A DNA stretch of 64,000 bases, taken from NCBI GenBank assembly GCA_018000295.1, contig JAGNKE010000014.1, forward strand, positions 1-64,000. Reading direction: 5' to 3'. Both the position numbers and the translations under genes were made by a program. Positions 17,845 to 28,112 of this stretch are shown piece by piece. The notes below the pieces were generated by a model that was not told where the DNA came from, did no database searches, and worked only from the letters and a program-made list of their open reading frames with translations. The first letter of the stretch is position 1, and each line of letters begins with the position of its first letter. Origin of the DNA: Alphaproteobacteria bacterium. GTDB taxonomy: Bacteria; Pseudomonadota; Alphaproteobacteria; Micavibrionales; Micavibrionaceae.

Positions 17845-19095
17845 GTGGGACTTGTGCTTTTTATTCCCAAGGAAAAGGCCGCGCACGAAAAGCGCGTGGC
17901 GACGACGCCGGAAACGGTCAAGAAGCTGATTGCCCTTGGCTGCCGCGTGAGCGTTGAAACCAGCGCGGGGATAGGGTCGAGCTATACGGATGAGTCTTAT
18001 AAGGCTGCCGGGGCTGAGATTGCCGGATCGGCGGCTGAGGGCTTCAAGGCGGCGGATGTTGTTCTTGCTGTTCAGGCGCCCTCCGATCTTAAAGTTATGA
18101 AAAAAGGGGCGCTGCTGATCGCCATGCTGGCTCCGTTTTCCAACAAGGATATCGTCAAAAACTCCGCCGCCGCCGGGATCACGGCGTTTGCGATGGAACT
18201 GGTGCCGCGCATCAGCCGGGCGCAGAATCTGGACGTACTTTCGTCGCAATCCAACCTTGCGGGATATAAGGCCGTGCTGGACGCTGCGGACCATTATCCG
18301 CGTGCGTTTCCGATGATGATGACCGCGGCGGGCACGGTTCCGCCTGCGAAAGTCTTTGTCATGGGCGCCGGGGTCGCCGGATTGCAGGCGATTGCGACCG
18401 CCAAACGTCTGGGCGCAGTTGTTTCCGCGACGGATGTTCGCCCTGCGGTTAAGGAGCAAGTGGAGTCTCTGGGCGCGAATTTCGTTGCCGTGATGGACGA
18501 GGAATTCAAGCAGGCGGAAACGGCGGGCGGTTACGCCAAGGAAATGTCCGATGATTACAAGAAGAAACAGGCGGATTTGATCGAGCAGCATATCGCCAAG
18601 CAGGATATCGTCATTACCACCGCCCTTATTCCCGGACGCCCCGCGCCGAAGCTGGTGACCAGGAGGATGGTTGAAAGTATGAGGCCCGGATCGGTGATCG
18701 TCGATCTGGCGGTCGAGACAGGCGGAAACTGTGAACTTTCCAAAGCCGGAGAGGTCGTTGATTCCCAGGGCGTTTCGATCGTCGGGCATCTGAATGTGCC
18801 AAGCCGGCTGGCGGCGGATGCGTCGGCGCTGTATGCGCGGAACCTTTTGAATCTTCTCACGCTTATTATCGACAAGGAGAAGAAAGAGCTGGCGATTAAC
18901 TGGGACGACGAGATCGTCAAGGGGGTTGCCCTGACTAGGGACGGCGAGGTTATTCACCCGCAATTCGCCAAGGCGAAGGAAGAAAAATCCGAGACTAAGG
19001 AAGAGACGGAGAAGAAACCGAAGAAGGCCAAGAAAGAGACCGATACCAAGGCGGATGAGACGGGCGCCGCCGATCTGAAGGAAAAGAAAGCCTAA
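17845..19095 (+). CDS. pntAA: Proton-translocating NAD(P) transhydrogenase, subunit alpha part 1
   Basis: The chosen start is the GTG at 17845, giving GLVLFIPKEKAAHEKRVATTPE at the N-terminus, because GAAGGAG lies 7 bases before it; an ATG at 17818 is upstream of that ribosome site. The product of 416 residues covers domain I, the soluble NAD(H)-binding part, with the Rossmann motif VMGAGVAGLQAIATAKRLGAVV and the mobile-loop region ITTALIPGRPAPKLV. The tail after about residue 360 is Lys and Glu rich and probably disordered. With PntAB and PntB it drives NADPH formation from NADH using the proton gradient. pntAB follows after 12 bases. Confidence 0.93.
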   Translation: MGLVLFIPKEKAAHEKRVATTPETVKKLIALGCRVSVETSAGIGSSYTDESYKAAGAEIAGSAAEGFKAADVVLAVQAPSDLKVMKKGALLIAMLAPFSNKDIVKNSAAAGITAFAMELVPRISRAQNLDVLSSQSNLAGYKAVLDAADHYPRAFPMMMTAAGTVPPAKVFVMGAGVAGLQAIATAKRLGAVVSATDVRPAVKEQVESLGANFVAVMDEEFKQAETAGGYAKEMSDDYKKKQADLIEQHIAKQDIVITTALIPGRPAPKLVTRRMVESMRPGSVIVDLAVETGGNCELSKAGEVVDSQGVSIVGHLNVPSRLAADASALYARNLLNLLTLIIDKEKKELAINWDDEIVKGVALTRDGEVIHPQFAKAKEEKSETKEETEKKPKKAKKETDTKADETGAADLKEKKA

Positions 19096-19107
19096 CAGGA
19101 GATACGC

Positions 19108-19521
19108 ATGGACACGCAAAATAATTTGCAGGAAAACGCCGCCGATATTCTCGGCCAGATGCAGGAGCTTTCGGACAAAATCTCCGCGCTGGCCCTGCAA
19201 AGCGGGCAGGTCGCTGCGGATACCGGAGCCGGAGCCGAGCCGTTCATCGTCACGGGACTTACGGTTTTCGTGCTGGCCTGTTTCGTGGGGTATCACGTGG
19301 TCTGGCGGGTGACGCCTGCCCTGCACTCCCCGTTGATGGCGATCACGAACGCCATTTCGTCGGTCATCATCGTCGGCGCTCTTCTGGCCGTCGGGCCGAT
19401 GGACGGTCCGGGGTTTTCGAAATTTCTGGGTTTCCTTGCCGTGATCCTTGCCTCGGTCAATATTTTCGGCGGCTTTATCATCACGCAGCGGATGCTGCAT
19501 ATGTTCCAGAAGAAGGGTTAG
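19108..19521 (+). CDS. pntAB: NAD(P) transhydrogenase, subunit alpha part 2 (membrane)
   Basis: A 137-residue protein with about three hydrophobic segments after a soluble N-terminal helix. It matches the short membrane subunit of alphaproteobacterial three-subunit transhydrogenases, including [28 protein letters not shown]. It carries part of domain II, the proton channel. It sits directly behind pntAA, but pntB does not follow as usual; two unrelated genes lie between. Confidence 0.93.
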   Translation: MDTQNNLQENAADILGQMQELSDKISALALQSGQVAADTGAGAEPFIVTGLTVFVLACFVGYHVVWRVTPALHSPLMAITNAISSVIIVGALLAVGPMDGPGFSKFLGFLAVILASVNIFGGFIITQRMLHMFQKKG

Positions 19522-19533
19522 CGGCTGGAGGTT

Positions 19534-20229
19534 ATGGCCAACGGCGCCGTCATTTCCGATCTGCATCTTTTCGCCCGTCGCACCGAAACCCACCGTATTA
19601 TTGAGACTCTTCTTGAGCTTCCCGGTGATCTTGAGCATTTGGTCCTCAACGGCGATATCGTCGATTTCCGCTGGTCGTCCTATGCTTCCGAAGCCGAAAC
19701 CGTTGCGGCGGGAAAACTGTGGCTGCAAGGGCTGCTGGAGCAGCGGCCTGCGCTGCGGGTTTACTATGTCATGGGCAATCACGATTGCTCGGCGCCGTGG
19801 GCGGAGGCGCTGGATCAACTCTCCCCGGAGCGGTTTACGTGGTCGCCGACTCATGTGAAGCTTGGGTCACATCTGTTCCTGCACGGTGATCTGGTGACGG
19901 GGGAGAAGAACCCGTTTATCCGGGCGTTGAAGTCCTCGCACAAGCACTTTGCCTCCTCGGGCGCTTTGGACCGGTTTTACCATGCGCTGATCCATACCAA
20001 AATCCATGTGGGAGTCAGCCGGATGCACGGGCCGGAGCGTTATGTTCCGAAAGTCGAGCGGGCGCTGCGGACTTATGGGGCGGATTTTCTTTATGATACT
20101 TCCGACATTTATTTCGGGCATACGCATGAGCCGTTTTCGGATTACGAGTATAAGGGGTTGCGGTTTCATAATACCGGATCAGCGGTGCGTCACATTAAAA
20201 TGCAGGCGTTGAGGTTTCGACATGACTGA
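19534..20229 (+). CDS. Metallophosphoesterase, LpxH/UDP-diacylglucosamine-pyrophosphatase-like
   Basis: A 231-residue calcineurin-like phosphoesterase with every metal motif: SDLHL, NGDIVD, GNHD, the HGD motif in FLHGDLVTG, and GHTHEPF. The HRIIETLLELPGDLEHLVLNGDIVDF segment resembles the LpxH group that cleaves UDP-2,3-diacylglucosamine, but substrate cannot be fixed by eye. It begins 12 bases after pntAB and overlaps the next gene, a CDP-alcohol phosphatidyltransferase, by 8 bases, so a lipid-related substrate is plausible. Both genes interrupt the transhydrogenase operon. Confidence 0.82.
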   Translation: MANGAVISDLHLFARRTETHRIIETLLELPGDLEHLVLNGDIVDFRWSSYASEAETVAAGKLWLQGLLEQRPALRVYYVMGNHDCSAPWAEALDQLSPERFTWSPTHVKLGSHLFLHGDLVTGEKNPFIRALKSSHKHFASSGALDRFYHALIHTKIHVGVSRMHGPERYVPKVERALRTYGADFLYDTSDIYFGHTHEPFSDYEYKGLRFHNTGSAVRHIKMQALRFRHD

Positions 20230-20848
20230 TTCTGAAAAACCGGAACAAGAAACTCAAGGCGATTGTTATGCCGAGGGCGAGCGCGGGTTCATGGAGTGGA
20301 ACCAGAGCTTGCGCGGGCGGGCGCTGCGGCCCGTGCTGGAGTTTTTGAACGAAAACGATATCACCCCCAATACGCTGACACTTTTTTCGCTACTGGCGGG
20401 GTTGCTGGCGGCTCTGGCTCTGCCTTTTCTGAAGATCCTGGGGCTGGTTCTCCTTCTGGTCCATGTCCTGCTGGACGGGATCGACGGGCCACTGGCGCGG
20501 TCTACGGGAACGGCCTCGAAAAAGGGATCGTTCACCGATACGGCCAGCGACCAGATCGTGGTCTTCGCGGTCATGCTGGCGCTGGTGTCCATGAATGCGG
20601 CGGGTGCGGCGGCGGCGATGGTGTACGTCTTTTCCTATACGCTCGTGGTCGGGTTTTCGATCATCCGCAACCGTCTGAACATCCCTTATAGCTGGCTGAT
20701 CCGTCCGCGTTTTATTGTGTATGCTTGGATTCCGGTGTCCTTCTGGCTTGCGCCCTTGTGGACTCTGGACTTTTTGCTCTGGTCGTGTAACGTGTTGCTG
20801 GTTGCAAAAGTCGTCACAGGCTTCTTGAAAATCAGGGAGAAAATATGA
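20222..20848 (+). CDS. CDP-alcohol phosphatidyltransferase family protein
   Basis: The 208-residue integral membrane protein has about five or six hydrophobic segments. The family signature D-G-x-D-G-x2-A-R-x8-G-x3-D-x3-D is complete, spanning the second membrane helix (LDGIDGPLARSTG followed by GSFTDTASD). These enzymes swap the CMP of CDP-diacylglycerol or another CDP-alcohol for an alcohol acceptor in phospholipid synthesis. The acceptor is not evident. The start overlaps the preceding phosphoesterase gene by 8 bases, so the two are translationally coupled and may act on one lipid pathway. Confidence 0.87.
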   Translation: MTDSEKPEQETQGDCYAEGERGFMEWNQSLRGRALRPVLEFLNENDITPNTLTLFSLLAGLLAALALPFLKILGLVLLLVHVLLDGIDGPLARSTGTASKKGSFTDTASDQIVVFAVMLALVSMNAAGAAAAMVYVFSYTLVVGFSIIRNRLNIPYSWLIRPRFIVYAWIPVSFWLAPLWTLDFLLWSCNVLLVAKVVTGFLKIREKI

Positions 20849-20912
20849 GTGCCTCTTCCCTGAATTTCCAGATTTCTGCGCGGCTCTTATAGAGAATAAA
20901 GGATCGCCCGTT

Positions 20913-22301
20913 ATGGTCTTATCGTCGCTTGCCTATCTTGTCGCCTCGGTGCTGTTCATCCTTGCGCTGCGGGGGCTCTCACATCCGGTGACGGCGCGGC
21001 GCGGCCTGCAATACGGTATGGGCGGGATGGCGCTGGCCATTCTCACCACCCTGCTCTCCCCGCACGTGAATACCTATATGCTGATCGTGCTGGGCATTGC
21101 CATCGGCGGGGCTATCGGCACGACGATTGCCAAGAAAATCGCCATGACGGAGCTGCCGCAGTTGATGGCCGCGTTTCACTCTCTGGTCGGACTCGCGGCG
21201 GTGTGCGTGGCGGCGGCGGCGTTTTACAATCCGCAAGCTTACGGGATCGGCACGGCCAACGACATTCATCTGTCCAGCCTGATCGAAATGGCGCTGGGCG
21301 CGGCGATCGGGGCGGTGACTTTTACGGGTTCGATTGTCGCGTGGGGGAAATTACAAGGCACGATTTCGGGTAAGCCCGTGGTGTTCGAGGGGCAGCATAA
21401 GCTGAATGCCGGGCTTGGTGTTTTGCTGGCGCTTTTGATCCTCATGCTGTGCCTGACCGGGTCGGGATTTTATTTCTGGATGGTCGTGCTTGTGTCCCTG
21501 GCGCTGGGTGTGCTGATGATCATTCCCATCGGCGGGGCGGATATGCCGGTCATCGTTTCGATGCTGAACTCCTATTCAGGATGGGCGGCGGCGGGTATCG
21601 GGTTCACGCTGCATAACAATTTACTGATCGTCACGGGGGCGCTGGTCGGGGCTTCGGGCGCGATCCTCTCCTATATCATGTGCAAGGGGATGAACCGTTC
21701 GTTTTTCAACGTTATCCTCGGCGGGTTCGGCGGAGAGCAAGCGGCAGGCGCGGCGGCGGCACATGGAGACCGGAACGCGAAGATCGGCGCGGCGGATGAT
21801 GCCGCCTACATCATGAAAAACGCAGCGCGGGTCATTATTGTCCCCGGCTACGGGATGGCGGTGTCGCAGGCGCAGCACGCGCTCCGCGAGATGGGCGATA
21901 TCCTCAAGAAAGCGGGCGTGGATGTGAAATACGCGATCCATCCGGTTGCGGGGCGGATGCCGGGGCATATGAACGTGCTGCTGGCCGAGGCGAACGTGCC
22001 CTATGACGAGGTCTTCGAGATGGAGGATATCAACCGCGATTTCGCGCAAGCGGACGTGGCGTATGTCATCGGTGCGAACGATATCACAAACCCGTCGGCC
22101 AAGACGGACCCCTCCTCCCCCATTTACGGGATGCCGGTTCTGGACGTGGAAAAATCCAAGACGGTTTTGTTCGTGAAGCGGTCTATGGGGTCGGGTTATG
22201 CCGGGATCGACAACCCGCTGTTCTTCGAGGCGAATACGCTTATGCTGCTCGGTGATGCCAAGAAGATGACCGAGGAGATCATCAAGGCTCTGGAGCATTG
22301 A
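20913..22301 (+). CDS. pntB: NAD(P) transhydrogenase subunit beta
   Basis: A 462-residue protein of normal length. Residues about 1-265 contain nine or so membrane helices with AAFHSLVGLAA and GSIVAWGKLQGTISGKP, the domain II proton pathway. Residues about 285-462 are the NADP(H)-binding domain III, with VIIVPGYGMAVSQAQHAL, KYAIHPVAGRMPGHMNVLLAEA, and GANDITNPSAKTDPSSPIYGMPVL. It completes the pntAA-pntAB enzyme encoded upstream. Its separation from pntAB by two lipid-type genes is unusual. Confidence 0.95.
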   Translation: MVLSSLAYLVASVLFILALRGLSHPVTARRGLQYGMGGMALAILTTLLSPHVNTYMLIVLGIAIGGAIGTTIAKKIAMTELPQLMAAFHSLVGLAAVCVAAAAFYNPQAYGIGTANDIHLSSLIEMALGAAIGAVTFTGSIVAWGKLQGTISGKPVVFEGQHKLNAGLGVLLALLILMLCLTGSGFYFWMVVLVSLALGVLMIIPIGGADMPVIVSMLNSYSGWAAAGIGFTLHNNLLIVTGALVGASGAILSYIMCKGMNRSFFNVILGGFGGEQAAGAAAAHGDRNAKIGAADDAAYIMKNAARVIIVPGYGMAVSQAQHALREMGDILKKAGVDVKYAIHPVAGRMPGHMNVLLAEANVPYDEVFEMEDINRDFAQADVAYVIGANDITNPSAKTDPSSPIYGMPVLDVEKSKTVLFVKRSMGSGYAGIDNPLFFEANTLMLLGDAKKMTEEIIKALEH

Positions 22302-22432
22302 TTTTTCACGGATTTCCGCCGTTTTTTCCTGTATTTGTTTGTTATGCCGTTGATTTTTTTGGTTTTTTTTAAGAGTTTTCGGGCATAATCCATTGTGACA
22401 ACACGCAAAAATTTGGCCTTACACAGGATTGA

Positions 22433-23434
22433 ATGAGTTCCTCCGTTCCCAAACTTGAAGAGCGTTTCCGCGAGCCTCCGGGATGGCGCTGGCATCATTT
22501 CACACGCAACGGGCGGAAAATCCGCTTCGGGTCGGTTTTCCCCAAGGACAGCATCCCGGACGCCATCGTGGTCTGCTTCCCCGGCCTGGGTGAGTTCGCC
22601 GAGAAATATTTTGAGTTAGCGCGGACAATGAACGGCAACAATTTCGCGTTCTGGATCATGGACTGGATGGGGCAAGGCGGATCGGGTCGTTACCTGCCCA
22701 ATCCAGAAAAGCGTCACGGCGGGCCGTTTACCGAAGATGTGGCCGATATGCATTATTTTATCCTCGAATACATCAAGCATTCGAGCGTGCATCCCGACCG
22801 CGGGCGGATTCCGCTGGCGCTGCTCGCGCATTCGATGGGGGCGAATATCGCGCTGCATTTCCTGGCGCAGCACCCCAAGATGTTCGAGTGCGCGGCCTTT
22901 ACCGCGCCGCTGATCGGGGTCAAGGCGCTTTCCGGTGTTCCTCTGCCTTTGGCCAGTCTTGCGGCGAATGTCTGCGGCCTTCTTATGGGAACGCAGTATG
23001 TTTCGGGCGGTAAAGACTGGACCGTCGAGCGCCATGCGCCGGAAGGTTTGAGGCGGCTTTCGGGCGATCCGGTGCGGGGAAATATTCATAATCTGTGGTG
23101 CGAGGCGAACCCCGCGCTGAAAGTGGGCGATGTGACCTATGGCTGGGTTAAACAGGCGCACAAATCCTGCGCGTTGCTGCAAAATCCGAAGGTTTATCAG
23201 GCGATCGAGACGCCCTGTTTCTTTGCGCTGGCAGAAAACGAGCATCTTGTGGATAACGTGAAAGCGCGGGCGGTGATCGGCGCCCTGAAAAACGCTGAAT
23301 TCATCGACATCCCCGGCGCCCATCACGAAATTCTTATGGATTACGACGCGGTGCGCGATGAATTTATGCAGGGGTTTATGAAACTGGTGAAAGTCTCTAT
23401 TTTAGACCGTCCGGAGACCTTGAAACCTTTCTGA
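22433..23434 (+). CDS. Alpha/beta hydrolase, serine aminopeptidase S33/lysophospholipase type
   Basis: The 333-residue protein has an alpha/beta-hydrolase core. The nucleophile elbow reads LLAHSMGAN, the acid is probably in FALAENEHLVDN, and the catalytic histidine in IPGAHHEILMD. The GLGEFAEKYFELARTM and WMGQGGSGR segments are typical of the S33/monoglyceride-lipase-like group, also called PldB. There is no signal peptide, so it is cytoplasmic. Substrate is not evident; a lysophospholipid or monoacylglycerol ester is likely. The preceding 131-base gap is AT-rich. Confidence 0.82.
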   Translation: MSSSVPKLEERFREPPGWRWHHFTRNGRKIRFGSVFPKDSIPDAIVVCFPGLGEFAEKYFELARTMNGNNFAFWIMDWMGQGGSGRYLPNPEKRHGGPFTEDVADMHYFILEYIKHSSVHPDRGRIPLALLAHSMGANIALHFLAQHPKMFECAAFTAPLIGVKALSGVPLPLASLAANVCGLLMGTQYVSGGKDWTVERHAPEGLRRLSGDPVRGNIHNLWCEANPALKVGDVTYGWVKQAHKSCALLQNPKVYQAIETPCFFALAENEHLVDNVKARAVIGALKNAEFIDIPGAHHEILMDYDAVRDEFMQGFMKLVKVSILDRPETLKPF

Positions 23435-23469
23435 TAACAGTGCAAAATATTCCTTAGAGGGAGAGAATC

Positions 23470-23706
23470 ATGAACGAGATGGACAGACACCAGATACGCC
23501 TCAGCGACCGGATTTTATCCGCCCTTGAGCTTGCGCTTGAGCAGGAGGATGTCAAGATTTCGGAGCTTTTGACCCGTGCGCTGGAGCAATCCATGACGCG
23601 TAATACCGGCGGCGGCGAGTTCGTGGAGCGGCGCGACTATCCCCCCGAGATCGAGGAGGCGATGAGCGCCCTGTTCGACCTGCGTGAAAAGAACAAGGCG
23701 ATTTAG
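23470..23706 (+). CDS. Small hypothetical protein, possible ribbon-helix-helix type
   Basis: A 78-residue protein preceded by GAGGGAG. The start MNEMDRHQIRLSDRILSAL, with a short basic strand then two helices (ALEQEDVKISELLTRALE), is compatible with a ribbon-helix-helix or coiled-coil fold, but the match is weak. It lies 35 bases after the hydrolase gene and may be co-transcribed with it. Function unknown. Confidence 0.6.
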   Translation: MNEMDRHQIRLSDRILSALELALEQEDVKISELLTRALEQSMTRNTGGGEFVERRDYPPEIEEAMSALFDLREKNKAI

Positions 23707-23744
23707 GGCTGCCTTTTATATCCGCCTAGACAGGATGCGCCGCT

Positions 23745-24875
23745 GTGCGGACGTTTTTTATTATCTTTGGCTGGCTCCTACTTCTTTTTTCTGCAACTAG
23801 CTTTGCGGATGATCCTTCAGATAAACCCCGCGCAGAACACACCGTTAAATTTTCTGCCAGAGGCTTGGTGCCGTTAGTGATCGCGCCGCAGACCTATAAT
23901 GTCCGCCTGATTCATCCCGAAGATCTTTACGTTACCGAATCCTCCTATCCGTGGCTCTACCCACATCTGGTTCCTGAGCGCGGCCTGCCCAAGCCGCTGG
24001 CTGTGAATAAATGGGTGCAGCCGATAAGCATTGCGTTCGGGATGCCTAATGATCTGGAGCCGTTTGAGGAGATTACCAAAGAGGGTAAGAAGCCGCACAG
24101 CATTTCCGGTAAAAAAAGAATTTTTTTAGACCGAACGAGAGAAGGAAAGTGGAACGGATTATACTACGAACTTAACGATCCTATCGCTGATATAAAAGGA
24201 TATCACAGCTTTCCTGCTGCTGAGGCTGAAGTTCAGGCTTTTTCGGAGGTTGTTTCGCCTGTTATCGGGCTTTCTGTCTCTTATCTTTCTCCCGATGAGG
24301 AAAGAAAAGAGCATTACGGGAATGTCCGTATTAATCTGTTCAAAGACGATACTTTGGCGGCAATAGAATGGGGCAACGGCTATCATCCGGGATTATTTAA
24401 AAGAGAAAACAGGCCAAAGCCGAAATTCAACACAGTCGTTACCGGCATAGGCGCTCCTCCCTGGTACGACTTTCAACAGCTTGAGCCACTTCTTAATACC
24501 CGCATCTCGTTTAACAACTTTCCGCGGCATGTAGAGGGTTATTTTCTCTCGAATGAGAAGAACGAAATCCAGATGGCGGTCTGTTATATCTGGGAGGGGC
24601 ATCAGCCTGAAGTTTTGCGTGGGCTGATCCGCGAGTGCCTGTTGCGTTCGATGGGACTTCCGGGTTTAGCCAACCGCGGCTCCGATCAAGTCAGTTTGTT
24701 GCGAGACTGGAACACAATCAAGCTAAAGCCGGCTTATTCCGGCTATCTTCAGAAGCCCTTCGTATTGTCTGAAGTCGACAGGGGTTTTCTGGAATTGCTC
24801 TACAGTTCTGAAATTCAAGAGGGTATGGATTATCTGTCTCTCCGAGAAATCCTTAAGAAAAAGAATAAAAAGTAA
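23745..24875 (+). CDS. Secreted protein, possibly DUF2927 family
   Basis: A GTG start at 23745 gives 376 residues with a clear signal peptide (hydrophobic residues 4-20, cleavage near SFADD). The mature part contains WVQPISIAFGMPND, a region on conserved strands around VRINLF, then a Cys in AVCYIWEG and the segment IRECLLRSMGLPGLANR. The Glu-Cys and LGLP pattern near the C-terminus recalls DUF2927 proteins, but I recognise it only loosely. The gene is richer in AT than its upstream neighbours. Function unknown, periplasmic or outer-envelope location likely. Confidence 0.65.
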   Translation: MRTFFIIFGWLLLLFSATSFADDPSDKPRAEHTVKFSARGLVPLVIAPQTYNVRLIHPEDLYVTESSYPWLYPHLVPERGLPKPLAVNKWVQPISIAFGMPNDLEPFEEITKEGKKPHSISGKKRIFLDRTREGKWNGLYYELNDPIADIKGYHSFPAAEAEVQAFSEVVSPVIGLSVSYLSPDEERKEHYGNVRINLFKDDTLAAIEWGNGYHPGLFKRENRPKPKFNTVVTGIGAPPWYDFQQLEPLLNTRISFNNFPRHVEGYFLSNEKNEIQMAVCYIWEGHQPEVLRGLIRECLLRSMGLPGLANRGSDQVSLLRDWNTIKLKPAYSGYLQKPFVLSEVDRGFLELLYSSEIQEGMDYLSLREILKKKNKK

Positions 24876-24883
24876 AATCCTCT

Positions 24884-25183
24884 CGTTATGCCTGCGAAGG
24901 CTGGCATCCATAGCACACACGGTCAAGGTGGACCCCGGCCTACCCCGGGGTGACGGAGGTGTGTGATTTGTCATTCCGCCCCGCCTTCTGTCATTCCGGC
25001 GAAGGCCGGAATCCACTTTTACCGCAGAGGTGCTGAGGACGCAGAGTTTTTTTAAACACAACGAACACGACGAGAGCCTACTAAACCGTCATGCCTGCGA
25101 AGGCAGGCATCCACCACGGATACAGTCGAGGTGGATGCCTGCCTGCGCCGGGATGACAAAGGAGTGTGGGATGCTTTTCGGGA
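24884..25183. repeat. Repeat cluster 4
   Basis: About 300 bases between two convergent genes. It holds a palindrome with TATGCCTGCGAAGGCTGGCATCC (24890s) paired with CCGGCCTACCCCGGGGTGACG (to about 24957), a GTCATTCCGGCGAAGGCCGG copy (24989-25014), a CGCAGAG unit with T run (25020-25072), and a second facing pair (25088-25159). The facing pairs share a spacer containing ACA-GTC-AGG. Strong similarity to clusters 3 and 5. Confidence 0.8.
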
Positions 25184-27500
<2,317 letters not shown>

Positions 27501-27521
27501 CTAAACTCACTTGTTATTGCA

Positions 27522-27674
27522 TTATTTATGCTTAACGATATCTATAAATTCTTCTATGTTTGCTCCCTTGGCTGCTTTTTCTGGGATCTGTTTATTAGAA
27601 AATTGAATCAAAACTATCCCTATTGCCAACGCAACCATCACAATAGCAAAAAATAATAAAAAGTTTTTTTTCAT
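27522..27674 (-). CDS. Small single-span membrane protein, 50 residues
   Basis: The ATG overlaps the stop codon of the upstream VOC gene as ATGA, so translation is coupled. The 50-residue product is MKKN followed by about 20 hydrophobic residues (FLLFFAIVMVALAIGIVLI) and a soluble C-terminal helix with alternating acidic and basic residues, ending KHK. It looks like a small inner-membrane protein or an uncleaved signal anchor. Codon use is AT-rich. I recognise no homologue. The exact coupling and typical topology argue that it is real. Confidence 0.6.
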   Translation of the reverse strand: MKKNFLLFFAIVMVALAIGIVLIQFSNKQIPEKAAKGANIEEFIDIVKHK

Positions 27675-28108
27675 TTACACGCTTCCATCAAAAACCGCCC
27701 CTTGTCGTCGATCAAAGTGAAAGGGTTGAAGGCGATTTCCCAGAGATGGCCGTCGGGGTCGGCGACGTAGCTGTGATAGCCGCCCCAGAAAACGTCCTGC
27801 GGTTCCTTGAGAATCTTCGCGCCGGCCTTGCGGGCCTGTTCGACCGTGGCGTGGACCTCTTCCTTGCCGTTCACGTTATAGGCCAGCGTGATGCCGGAGA
27901 ATTCATCGTTCTTCGCGGGGGAGACGCCCGCATCCACCGCCAGCAGTTCGCGCGGATAGAGGGCCACGACCATGCCGAGGCACTGGAAGAACACGATGCT
28001 TTCGCCGTGGTCGTGTTTGACGGGTTTCCAGCCCAGCGCCTTATAAAACTCTCGTGATTTTTTAATGTCCTTTACGCCGAGGGTGATAAGGCTGACGCGC
28101 TGGTCCAT
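27671..28108 (-). CDS. VOC superfamily protein (glyoxalase/dioxygenase-like)
   Basis: A 145-residue protein with two beta-alpha-beta-beta-beta modules of the vicinal-oxygen-chelate fold. It opens with RVSLITLGVKDIKKSREFYKALGW and ends with GGYHSYVADPDGHLWEIAFNP, the common VOC signature with the metal-ligand Glu near the end. Function is not evident; such proteins range from glyoxalase to resistance proteins. The upstream recN gene ends 4 bases before its start. Confidence 0.85.
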   Translation of the reverse strand: MDQRVSLITLGVKDIKKSREFYKALGWKPVKHDHGESIVFFQCLGMVVALYPRELLAVDAGVSPAKNDEFSGITLAYNVNGKEEVHATVEQARKAGAKILKEPQDVFWGGYHSYVADPDGHLWEIAFNPFTLIDDKGRFLMEACK

Positions 28109-28112
28109 CGCT

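Noticed and set aside
17794..19854. 686-codon minus-strand open frame
   Set aside because: It lies antisense to pntAA, pntAB and the phosphoesterase gene; its composition is typical of a GC-rich shadow (many His, Arg and Gly), with no motif.
20849..20896. 14-codon frame overlapping the CDP-alcohol phosphatidyltransferase stop
   Set aside because: Too short to support and without features; likely leader sequence before pntB.
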